Shown here in pieces: positions 26,165 through 38,100 of a stretch of 64,000 bases of DNA. The stretch is from NCBI GenBank assembly GCA_021234535.1, contig CM037845.1:3810501-3874500 (forward strand), read 5' to 3'. The notes beneath the pieces are model-generated. The model had not been told where the DNA came from and did not search any database. It saw nothing but the letters and a program-made list of their open reading frames with translations. The stretch comes from Stichopus chloronotus. Taxonomy: Eukaryota > Echinodermata > Holothuroidea > Aspidochirotida > Stichopodidae. Each line of letters opens with the position of its first letter. The stretch's first letter is position 1. The translations under genes were made by a program, and so were the position numbers.

Positions 26165-26965
26165 AAGTAGTCAAAGTTTTGACTAAAAAGTAAACATTTT
26201 GAGATTAAATGTCAAAATTTTGACTTTAAAAGTCAAACTTTAGACTTTAAGAAGTAAAAATTTTGAGATTAAAAGTCAGAATTTTGAGATTAAAAGTCAA
26301 ATTTTGAGATAAAAATGAAAAAAATGTTACTTCAAAAGTCAAAAATGTGAGATAAAAAGTCAAAATTTTGAGATAAAAAGTCAAAATTTTGAGATTAAAA
26401 GTCAAAATTTTGAGATAAAAAGTCAAAATGAGGACTTTAACAAAAGTTTGAGGTTAACGGGAAATAGGGCGTTTAGAATACACCAACATAACATACAAAA
26501 GGAATAGTTTTAGTCATTGTTTAACCATTCAGTCTCATAAATAAACACCTACCAAAGCTTCATCTCCTCAAAACATTATGCATGTAATGAGTAACGGAAG
26601 ATGCATCATTTGAATTTTGAAAAGTTTGGGTGAACAAATTGGTGTTGAGCATCAAATAACTGAGTTTCTATCTGTGAGAAACTGATTTCTTGAAAAGAAT
26701 GCTACTGTCCTTCCTCATTTTGAATAATCTATCATTCTGCGTCCACAAACATTGGTTTTAATGATATGGATGTTTTCTGTAAAACAAACGCCCTATTTCC
26801 CTTTAAAAGTCAAAATCTTGAGATAAAAAGTAAAAATTTTGTCTTCAGAAGTAAAAATCTTAAATTCAAAAGTTTTAGATTAAAAGTAAAAGTTTTGAGC
26901 TTAAATGTCAAGATTTTGACTTTTGCTTGAAGTCAAAATGTTGACTTTTCAGGGAGCTTCCAATT
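26165..26965. repeat. AAGTC-type repeat, copy 2, split by a MITE
   Basis: Units of AAAAGTCAAAATTTTGAGAT run from about 26165 to 26457 and resume at 26803-26965. The tail GACTTTTCAGGGAGCTTCC and the following TGCATGCCCC match copy 1. The interruption is the TTAA element at 26454-26806. Confidence 0.8.
26454..26806. mobile_element. TTAA-flanked MITE (piggyBac-like), copy 1
   Basis: A 345-bp element flanked by TTAA at 26454-26457 and 26803-26806. Its terminal inverted repeats are GGGAAATAGGGCGTTT on the left and the exact reverse complement on the right. Removing it together with one TTAA restores a standard unit of the surrounding AAGTC repeat (GAGGTTAAAAGTC beside the consensus GAGATTAAAAGTC), which confirms both the boundaries and the TTAA duplication. 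It has no coding capacity. TTAA duplication is typical of the piggyBac superfamily; no transposase source is in the window. Confidence 0.88.
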
Positions 26966-27534
26966 TCCTTTGCATGCCCCTATTAAGACACCGTGTTCCG
27001 CAAAACCCATGCCAGTAACTCTCTACTTGTGCTTGCGTACCTCGTCGGAGCTCTGTCGTTTGTGTTATGTCTTTTGATTGGTCAAAATGTGAGTTTTCGT
27101 CCTGAGTACACCAATGAGTGTTACCTTTTCACAATTTTCTCTCCGAACGAGCTTTATGCACGATCACGTTGCACGCCTTTTCATGCATGTAAGCTTGTCA
27201 ATGTCAGATTCTTCTGCATCTGAGTGCTACAGCGCCACTCATGCTGTTTGCACGCATTAACCCACCGCAGGCAAGAGCTTAGGCTAGTAAGATCAAAACT
27301 AGGGGTGTATACATAGTGTGTGATAACTGTACACGCATGTGTATATACACTGTGTCCAACACTGTTGTATTTGGCGTTGAACTAATGCAGCGAAGTGCAC
27401 CGTTACTTCATACTTGTAACCGTGTCGAAGCCTCCGAGGTTTGAACTTTAGTGAAGGAATGGAAAAGTCAGATATATAGCGCTTACACTTCTTTGATTCA
27501 GCTTGACATACACTGACTAACCGCAGCTGGAGCC

Positions 27535-30500
27535 ATGGAGGCCGTTAAAGCGTTCAACCAAGAGGTACGACAGTACTCCCCACTGTATCCAGTGTTCACC
27601 CTCAAACACAGGCTGTAGCCAAATTTAGGCTAGGCCTTTAACGTGTTAGGCTAACTGATCCTTTACGTACTAGTACTATTGAGGTTTGCAAGGGTCCTTA
27701 GGCTAGAACGAAAGCAAACGCACAAACAGCACTGACTTCGAAATATGTTATCATTAAATGCTGGTATTGCTATCCTTAGTATGTTCTTGTGGATACTCTG
27801 TGTCATTCTCAAGATGAAAGCTGTGGGCAATTTTCATGAATGTATCCACAGATTTGCGAATCCACTCTGAGTCCGACTGAGCTTCATCCCCATATTAGAC
27901 TTAGAAAATAGTTTTATTTTTAAACTCTAATGTGTTGTGTGTATGAAGCACGTGCCATGAATCCATGTGCCCCGAATTCAAGTGTCCACTCATAGTGTCC
28001 TTTCATGGTCTTTCAGTTGGAATCGAGCATGTTTTATGTCACATGTCAATGTGTGTCATTCTCAAACAAAGCTCAAGAACTGGAAGCAAGATTGCATCCA
28101 TGAATCTAAAATCACCTTCATTCTATAATTACTCAAAGAAATTGTACACTGCATCAACTGTACTTTTCCTGAGGGGCATTTATTAGGTACACTGTATGGC
28201 AAAGTAATTGGCTTACATTCCCATGCGCTAAAGATCTTTGTATGATGATTGTACTATCCAGTGCGGACCTATTGTTGAAGGATACTTCAAAGCAGGGATG
28301 AAATTTAGCGGTCGTCCAGTCGTCCGAGACGACCAAAATTTCTGTAGGACGACCAAAGTTACTACCTCAGGTTGTCCTTTGGACGACCAAATGTTACCCC
28401 TGGTCATTTATATTGTGACACAATGCGTACAACTCAACACTGAGATGCATCTAAAATATTTAACATGCATGAACTCCATTCCAAAACATCTGTTTTCTTT
28501 CACAAAAACCGCCAAAACAACCCGAAATCCACGGTACGTAAAACGCCAAACCAACAGCCTCAGTGTACGCTCATGTTTCAACTGATTTTTCTGTACCAGA
28601 CATGCACATACTGTACACAGCAAGTACCAGATACATGACTCGCAGTCAAAGAATTCAGCCATATGTGCAACGTGCAAGGAGAGCTGGTACATTATATTCA
28701 TGGAGTTTTTAAACCCCCATAATGTGGGCTAGTCCAAGTAGTACGTAATTCAATCACAGTGCAGAATTTTCCTGCTGGCCCACAGTGTATTTGAGATTAA
28801 CAAAATGGATTGTTCCAACATAGGGGTGAAAAATATTTTAGAACTGTTTGATTCCCCGGGATTACGTTCTCACGCAGGCGCGAAAAAAAAAAAATCCTTG
28901 GAAAGGAGAGGAATGAGTTGACAGTTGAAGCAAATTCAGATAAGCCACTCAGATGGTGTGTTTTCAATGGACACTTCATGCGTACTGCCAGATTTTGATT
29001 CAAAAGGAATGAATTTTCTAAATAGTGTTAGTACCGTTCAAGATTAGTAATGTATCCTATTTTGATTTGAAACAAACATTATATTATACAGAGATTTTCT
29101 TCTATATGATATATACTTCACAGCATCAGTGATTCTAGATGATGACATTTTTTTTATTATTGAAGTGAAAAGGTGGAATTTTACCAGCCTCCTTCTGGAA
29201 ATCCCCCCCCCCCCCCTTCCCTTTGGAGAAACCCTGAGCATTACTTTTAAGTTACAAGTCAGTAGTATAATTTAGCTTTGGAAAGTTTCAACCTGTATAA
29301 GAAAGACAAATACAAACATGGTCTTGACTGTGCAAAATACACATTTGGACATTTCTTGTTTTTATATGTCCATTGTGGAGGACGACCAAATTTTTGGCAG
29401 GACAACCAAATTTTTGCAGCTGGTTGTCCTTCGGACAACCATTTTCAGTTGCTTAAGGATCATCCCTGCAAAGTATTTAGACTAGTCCTAGCAAGTAGTC
29501 CAAAGTCTGAGTAAGACCAGTGATGTACACAAAATAAGTTCAAAATGAACTCTGTCGGGGTAAATTACTTCATGTACACTAGGCGTTCAGTAATTTACTG
29601 GCATCGGTGGTGGATACCACAAGCTTGTGGCAACGTACTACTTCTAGCAGCAATTTGCAGTAGAACGCTTAGTTTCACATCATTTTGTTGTGTCTATATG
29701 CAATTGATATTTACTTGTCTTACTTTTTTTGTCAGAGAAAAAGCTGACAACTCACAGACTTCAGAACAGCCTGTGACTACTGTACAGGCAACCTTTATTC
29801 AAGTCTGAACTATACTGTACATATACACAACAGATAACCTGAGTATACAGAGCAAAGGAGAGCACATGGTCCTGTGATAATGCTGAGAGATTAAAATAAT
29901 ATACAACATAACTGGAAACTATCACACCCATGTGATGGGCAACCAAAAAGAAGAACTGTGAACTACATGCCTTTTCCAATACTCCTAGTTAGTGAACAGT
30001 CTGTTGATTTTCCAATTTGACTGATCCAATTTCTCATAAGTCATTTGAAAATTCCTTCTATTTATTGGTTTTGTCAACATGTCTGCTACAGTAGCATATA
30101 TGCTCAGTGGGGCAATTCTTCAATTCTACAAGATTTTTACCAACAACTTCTCAAACAAAATGAAATTTAATATTGATATGCTTTGTTCTTGAATGCTTAA
30201 TTGGATTGTTGGCCATAGCAATAGTACTTTGACTATCTGTATACCCTGTATGGTTGTTCCTGACTCATTTGTTTTTCTTCATTCACAAAAAATCCTCTTA
30301 ATCCTCACTGTCTGCGGAGATGCTGATCATGAAGTTTTTCAAAAGCATTACACGTTTGCTTCTTTCATATTAATTGCATACATTGCTGAAAAAGATTCAC
30401 TTTATTCACTCAAGGAATGGGAAAATGTGCAGGAAAAACAAGAGTGTCAACATTTCAGATGAATTTGGTAGGTAAGCTCATAATATCTACAGGCATGCTA

Positions 30501-33500
30501 TTTTGCAATCACTACGGTTCTTACAATCACAATGATGGAAGCAAATTGCTTCCTAAGGCACTGTATGTAGTTTTCACATTATTCATGATAGTTTCCCCCT
30601 CCCCCCACATAAAAATGAAACTAATAAATGAACAGAATTCCATCCATTCAGTTTTGGCCTATAATATGGTTATCAGGGTGATGATGTATACAGTACACAC
30701 AACTTTCAGGACCACAATGTTGACTGTGTTATCATCTAGAAAAGGGTTTTGAATGATGTCAACGAAGACATTTTGGTGTTTATTTGATTTGCTTTCACCA
30801 GTAGGTATTAAGTCTTGTTGAGTGACTTGTGGAAAATATCATCCACCTCTAGTGAAGAAGTTAACCTTTATCAAAGTATCTAGATTGGGACGACACAACA
30901 CTGGTGCCTAAAAAGTGTAACTGGAAGTTGATTTCCATGGGGAAGGTCTGCGTCATGCGTCCATTAGGTAAAACTTTCGCCAGCTGCATAGGTTAACAGT
31001 GGAGTACAAATTGGAGGTGTCGTGTTTTGCAGTTAATTTGCAGTTAATTTGCAGTAACACACATATTAAAACCCTACCATAACTCATTTTATCAGTTACC
31101 AAAAGATGAAGGTAATGTAATTTTTTTCAAGCCAACTTGTTCATTAATCTGTTTTTTTTTCACCTGTACAGGGTATACTGTACATTACTCTCAGATAGTT
31201 TACCTACCAAGTAAGCGCTCAGCCCTCTGTAGGCCTTAAATATGACATAATTTCTGTTACATTGTCTCCTGTACAAAACAATACAAGTGTCCTATCTTCC
31301 CCTTTCTAGAGTCTTTGCCTTAATGCTGAGTATTCACTGAGGTGCCTAAAATTTCTGATTGCCAACCAATTTTTTTTACAGGCTTGTCCTTCAGACAAGT
31401 AATCAGTGTGGTACTTTGTTCAAATTCAGATACAATTTAGAATATACGAAAAAAATAACTTTAATTGCATTTGCCAATGACTTGTCATAGGAAGAAGCAC
31501 AAGTGTGTTTAGTGATACAATTCTATTGCAACTAGAATACTTATTTCATCAACTTTATAGGAATGACATAAGTTTGTAGAGCAGATTTTATAGACAATCA
31601 GACGTCCGTGTTACAATAGAAGTCCACTGGACAACCTCCTGAAATTACATAAGTTGTAATACAGGGTCACTGTCTTGGCATTGGAATATATAATATGGAT
31701 TGGAATACATAATATGGATCACTCCTTATCCGAAGCTGTTTTGTTTTGTCTCACCAGCTCTCAACCTTGTATGAGTGCAAGCCTCCAATTTCTCGAGCTA
31801 AGATGACACAGCTGACGAAGTCTGCCATCAAGGCCATAAAGCTCTACAAACATGTTGTTCAAAGTGTAGAGAAATTTATTCAAAAGGTGAGATGACTCTT
31901 GTAATTAATCTTCTATGCACAGTATTCTCTCGTCATGGACATTGTTAGATTACAGTATGCCAATGTTGTTATTGTGAAAGATTTTAACCCAAGAAATATT
32001 GTTGCAAAAGTAACAACTGCTTAGCTGTTTGATATTTGTGTTTGATGAGGTACTGTAGTTTGAATCATGCCATGCTAAAGAAGGAAAGAAAATGGAATGG
32101 TGTTTGCAAAATAAGCCTATGACATATACTGGTGTCCTAGCAATGTTTGGAACTTAGGATTTAGCTTGTTCTTACTTGGTCAGATTTGTGGAGAGAATAG
32201 GAAAATACAGAGACTTTATACCCCATCTGACCCAATGGGAATGAAGTTGCTTGTACAAATGCAAGAGCACTGCTTTTACATGTCTTTCAAAAACAATATT
32301 TTAAATTTTGACTTTGTGTCTTGTCTCTCCAGTGTCGTCCTGAATACAAAGTACCTGGCCTCTATGTGATCGACTCCATCGTCAGACAGTCTCGGCATCA
32401 GGTGAGACTCATGTCCTTTTGTTGGTACCATTTCTGGTCCATTATCCAGTTGATCAGAAAATTACTCTTTAATTAGTGTGATGTCAAGTATCGTACGTTA
32501 TTCTTTTACATGTTACCATCATGAGGGGATCTTTTGTTTTACTGCAGAAATATATATTGTGTTGTTCTGTGAAATCAGATTTGCATTGTTTTTTAAACTT
32601 TGTGACTTCTTGAGATCCCTCCTACGCAAAATTTACACAAAGTAAACAATTTAATGGTGACAAAAAAAACCTTTATGAAAGTATCATTGCAACCTTATCT
32701 ATCAATAATAACAGAGGTAAAATTGAGGCGACCAAGCGTGGTGTTAATGTATGTGAAGCTGTATTTGCCGTATTCATAATTTTCTCATTTTTTATCTTTT
32801 TTTGTAGTCAATATTTGACTATTTTTGGGGTAATTCTGCTTTAATGCACCTATAGGGACACCTTGAGTTGTTTTGTGAAATTGGATAACTTCTTGTGAAA
32901 TCCACAAATTTTTCCAAACTTGTCAAATTTCTGTTATAGTCTAATGGTAAAGGGTAGGATTAGGATAATTTCAGTGTACTTCAGGCAAATGAATACCAGT
33001 GAAGAAGTACTTAGCAATTTATCATGATTTTTGAAACTTAATCAGACACTGTGATCAGACACTTTTACTATTTAATATGCACATAGCCAGTATGAGCCAT
33101 GAACATTGCTCATAACTTGTGGATCATGTGAAGTTGGAATATGAGTTGTGCTGGCAATTGTCTGGTCATCTGCCTTTGTTCTACATCAGTGTTTCAGGGA
33201 AGAGAAATTAGGGGAAACGATAATCTGTCACAAAATCTGAAAAGAGAACTATGCATTCATCTTCCAGATACTGGAATATAAAAATTGTTAGGACATTTTT
33301 GTTTGCCCCACAAAATTCAAACTCTCCAAGAAAAGGTTAGCTGTCAATCACAGTTACTTTGAAATCAGACAGACTAAGAGGAATGGATATGAATATTCAT
33401 TTATGCAAAAGTGGGGCTTAAACAATGTTTTTTTTTGGTTGGTAGTGGCTATGACATATTTTCAACTCATATTGCAGCCTTAATTCTAAGCATTGCTATT

Positions 33501-35156
33501 TCGTTGAACCCTTAAAAATTATCGCAAATGTGCTCCTTTGATTTGCATCTGTTTCCATTCTCTGACATCATTTCATCTTCCTCTTCCGAGTGTAGTTCAG
33601 TCAAGAGAAAGACGTGTTTGCTCCGAGGTTTGCCAAGAACATACATACCACATTCACTCACCTTTTCAAGTGTCCCCCTGATGAAAAGGCGAAGATCGTC
33701 CGAGTTTTAAACCTCTGGCAGAAGAACTCCGTGTTTTCTGCCGAAATAATTCAACCATTGCTGGATCTTGCAAATCCGGAGAAAGCTGGTAAGTCTCAAA
33801 GATTTAAATGCCTTTTGTAAATCTTACGAGATGAGCAAGATCATTTATGCATAGAGTTTCTTGTATGTGGAAGACTTTAACAGATCATGGACATGAAAAT
33901 TAGTGGTTGCATCAGGTACCAAGGTACCTGGCCAGCAATGTCAGCACCTGGATCTGAAAGAGCTACCCAGATTCATTTGATATGTGAAGAACAAAAAGAA
34001 TGTTGCATTTTCCTAACATACAAGACTTCATCGCAATGCTGGTACGTGGTGATATATTAAGTTACAATGCAAAATGCTGTATTTTTTACTTCACACTGAA
34101 CTCATAGTCTAACGCAAGATATCATTGATGGGTTCCTTCCTGACTGTGGTTTGGGGTAACTCGTCTGAATTTTGGACCTGGTGCAAACGTTAATGAAAAT
34201 GCATGGAAGTTTTGTGCATATCCTACTCAGCAGCATTATTTTCTGTTACACAAATCTTCATCATTGTAAAAGATGTGATTATGACCAACCTATCAGTTCT
34301 GAAATTTCAGTGTCTGTCATTGGTGTTTCACCAGTAATTTGAGACCTTAGTAAGATTTCTTATCAATGATTCTGTGGCTGATGCTGTGGCAGCAAGAATT
34401 TTGAGTCTTTATCATGTGATGAGAAAACAAAAGAGAAATTCGATGATTTGGATGTTTACTGTATAGAGCCAAACTTTAAAGGGAAATATTGTATTTGTTT
34501 CACAGGAAAGAGTCATATTTTTAAAACTCAGAATCATAAATAATTTGAAGTAAGGCAGGATGGTAGCCTACTTTTCAAGGAAGAAGAATTAAATTTAGTC
34601 ATCTGCTAGACTACCTTGTTTTTTGGTCATCAGTTAGGCATTCTATTTATTTGCAGATGGCCATTACCACCACCTTGGCTAGCTACATAAAGTGTCTGGT
34701 CATTGAGAGCATGTTGAGAAAAGAAACGAACTGTAAATTAATTTTCTACCATTGGTAAATCAAGATGTAATATTAAATCAGTCAAATACTTCAAAAGTCC
34801 CAACATACGGAATTGCTCACCGTCTTCTCTTTGAAAGTTTCCTCGATTGTTTGTTAGAAATTGCAACAAGTTGTGGTGATCAGTCATGATTTATTTTGGC
34901 TGCTTTCATCTACAGATTCCCTCCCAGCTGTTCCAGAGAAGGAACAGCATTGAGAGCATGTTGAGAAAAGATACGAACTGTAAATTAATTTTCTACCCTT
35001 GGTAAATCAAGGTGTAATATTAAATCGTTCAAATACTTCAAAAGTCCAAACATACGGAATTGCTCACCGTCTTCTCTTTGAAAGTTTCCTTGATGGTTTG
35101 TTGATTCCTTGCCGTAGGCAGGGGAATCTATGCAGTCCTGATGTCGTGTGTGTGTA

Positions 35157-35191
<35 letters not shown>

Positions 35192-38100
35192 CGGTTGCTC
35201 ATAAACACTCTGTTTCAAGAAGGGTAACTCTGAGTAATTTCATTTTTGGCATCTAGGTTCCCCATATTGAGTAGATGATCCCTATTGCTTTTGGTGGAGG
35301 TTAAAGCTTGTTTGGGTTAATGAGAGGTAAGAATGTGACATTATTAAGCGGAGCTTGTAAACACCATATGTGATTCTGAAGAATGAAAATCTTGAGGGAT
35401 TCTACGGTATCTCGCGTTCATCATTTGTATAAGCTGTTTGCAAGCACATTCAAGTTATACCTACGATGCACAAGCAATAAAGATAACACTGGATGCTCGA
35501 GGCATCCTTACATCAAGCGGTTTCAAATTTCATGCCCACACTTCACACGCACAAATTCCATACCAGCCAGCTCGATGTGTACGGTCTGTACTATGCAGTA
35601 CATGTACGTAGTCGATGTGGATCTACAGTGCAGTAGTCAGTCAGTACACAACAGCTATATATTGTGATTGTAAAAGTCAGAACGTCGAGGAAGTGTTTCT
35701 CAGTTTCAGTTGAACTCAGCATATTCTGGAGTTTGTGATACTGATATTTCATCTGTACGAGGAAATCTTATGGAGATTTGAAGTGCTTGGAGTAAGTCGT
35801 CGTTGGCAGGTTGCTGCCACAAACGCTACTGTATAGTGTATTGCTATGCGTAGTTGAAATTTGAATAGCGTGTAGGCCTAGCCTAGTAAGTACTAGTATT
35901 GTATGCATGGTAGGGGTACATTCAGTCGATCAGTACATGGAGTCGATCAATGCATTTTAAACTCCAGGGAGGCCATATGGGCACAAAGAAATTCTATAGT
36001 AAGCACCGTCTACATCCTATTTACTTCAAACAACATCAAAAACAAGTATTTGCGGCATTATTTTTCATTTCCATTGAAAATTTTACTCACAGTCAAATTT
36101 TTAGATTTCAGCAATTTGCTGATTATCATGTTTGAAATCGTACTAAAATGTCAACCAAAATGTCTACGGTAAAACTCTCATTCAACATTTGGATAGAGGG
36201 ACAATATTTTTATCGCATAAGCATCTTCAAGGCAATTTTTCTGTTATAACAACTTCAAAAATCTTCCAACAGATTTAATTATTAACAGTCCTCTTAACAA
36301 CATTCACAGTAAGGGCATTGCCAAAATTTCACCTTACAAAATTGGATGGCAAAGAGGAGCTTTTACTCTCCCAGTCTAGAAAACTTCCTCACATATGAGT
36401 GCCAAACAAATGATGACTGATCACCATCCTAAATGTAAAGTCTTTTAAAAGATAATCATCTTTTGAAATTCTAGCTACAGCAGATGGATTGGTCATATTA
36501 CTTTAATGGTCCCTTATTGGGGGGAGTAGAGGTAACAGATCTTCTGTCCTCCACTGTTGCCATCAGCAGGGTATTTTACTGAGGGTGTCCTATATGGCAG
36601 AGAAGAATAACACACCTGCCAACACACTATCACAGGGACGAGTAAATCAAAAAGAGTAAGAACTAACATCCACATCAGCAAATTACCTAATCAGCCTCTT
36701 AAACAAGTCAAACCTGGACCTGTGTGTATAAAAAAATTACCTATTGGCAAGGAATCACAAAGTCATTTGACTTTCTGGTTAGAAATTGCAACAAGGTGTG
36801 GTGATCAGTTGTAATTTATTTTGGCTGCTTTCATCCACAGATTCCCTCCCAGCTGTTCCAGAGAAGATCGAAAAGAAGAGGGTAGAACCCGAGTGGTTGA
36901 AAGAGCAGGCAGCTCAAGCAGGAACAGAACATACCAAAAAAGGAGCACCAACCCCCCAGAAAAAGTCCAGAGCACACAAACATTCCAGTCCAGAGGACAA
37001 AACATTGGCCTTGGTCTCCAATCTCTTGCAGCAGGCTCAAGAAGGTTCTTCAGTGAGTTCACGTTGATAGTGTGGCGTTACGGTTGAGAGAATTCACAAA
37101 AGTTATGAGCTTTATGACCGTAGTAGCTAATCTCTCATCAAGGAGTGACAGAAGTTTAATAACTTGTTACAAGCAACCAGCTGAATGCCTAAAATAAATG
37201 TCTTCTTTTTTCTCAAAGGATTGGCTTGTTGATCAGTATTAGTCATTTGATTTAAATGCAGGGACTTTACTGCAGCTTTTCAGTGAAAACTGTGAGTAAA
37301 ATGAAGTTGTTTTAGTGTTTGTGTTTAAGGATTGATTATAAAGAAATCAGATGTTCAAGGATGTGTCAATTGCAAACACCATACTTCAGTCACATATTCC
37401 TGATTTCTGGAATGGATTCCTCACCTACAGTATCTTATAAGAAGAAAAGCTTGTGGAAGTCAACCGTCATTTGGGGTCAGATTGTTAAAAACTTGTAAAC
37501 ACCATATCTCAGGAAGGGAAACTTGGACAAATCTCATATTTGGTTTGTAGATGTACCATATTGAGTTCATGAGCCCTATTGTTTTCATCTATCTGGTAAG
37601 AACAAAAGCTGCATGGTTGGTGTTTGTTATGCCCATTCAATAATCTGTGATGGGGACCCTGGTGGTCATTGACAACACTTGAAGTACATCTGGTAAATTG
37701 GTGTGTCATCATATCAAACAACGGTCTGCCTTTGATGTGGTTTGCAACATAATTACAAATATTCAAATGTCTTATTTCAAATTTTGGAAACTGATGAGTT
37801 CTATTAGTTTACAGTTTTCAGGTTTGCTTTGTGAGTACTTTCATACACACACTAAACTTACAAAGTCATTCATTCATTCATTCATTCATTCATTCATTCA
37901 TTCATTCATTCATATTTTTCTTTTTTATGAAGGAGCATCAGCAATTGCAGCAATTACAACTAATTCAAGAGACCATCCAAAAGCAGACCAAATCACAACA
38001 GACGAGAGCCTCAAACAAAGAAACACTAAAACTAGACGAGGCAGTCCTTCAGAAGATTCAGAATCTAACTAAACAACTAACTTCACTGGCCAATCAGGGC

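Larger units (their letters stand above)
20863..27534. other. Intergenic stretch between PDSS2 and SCAF8 (divergent)
   Basis: The 6.7 kb between the two start codons must hold both promoters and 5' UTRs. I see no further gene. It contains a palindrome GGTACCCGGGTACC (21140-21153), decayed core repeats of the Helentron-like family (23170-23620), two AAGTC-type repeat tracts and a TTAA MITE, listed separately. CCCTAA- and AACCCTAA-like words cluster near 22450-22490 but are too few to be a telomere-like array. The sequence just before the SCAF8 ATG includes GATATATAGC at 27471-27480, a possible TATA-like word. Confidence 0.55.
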
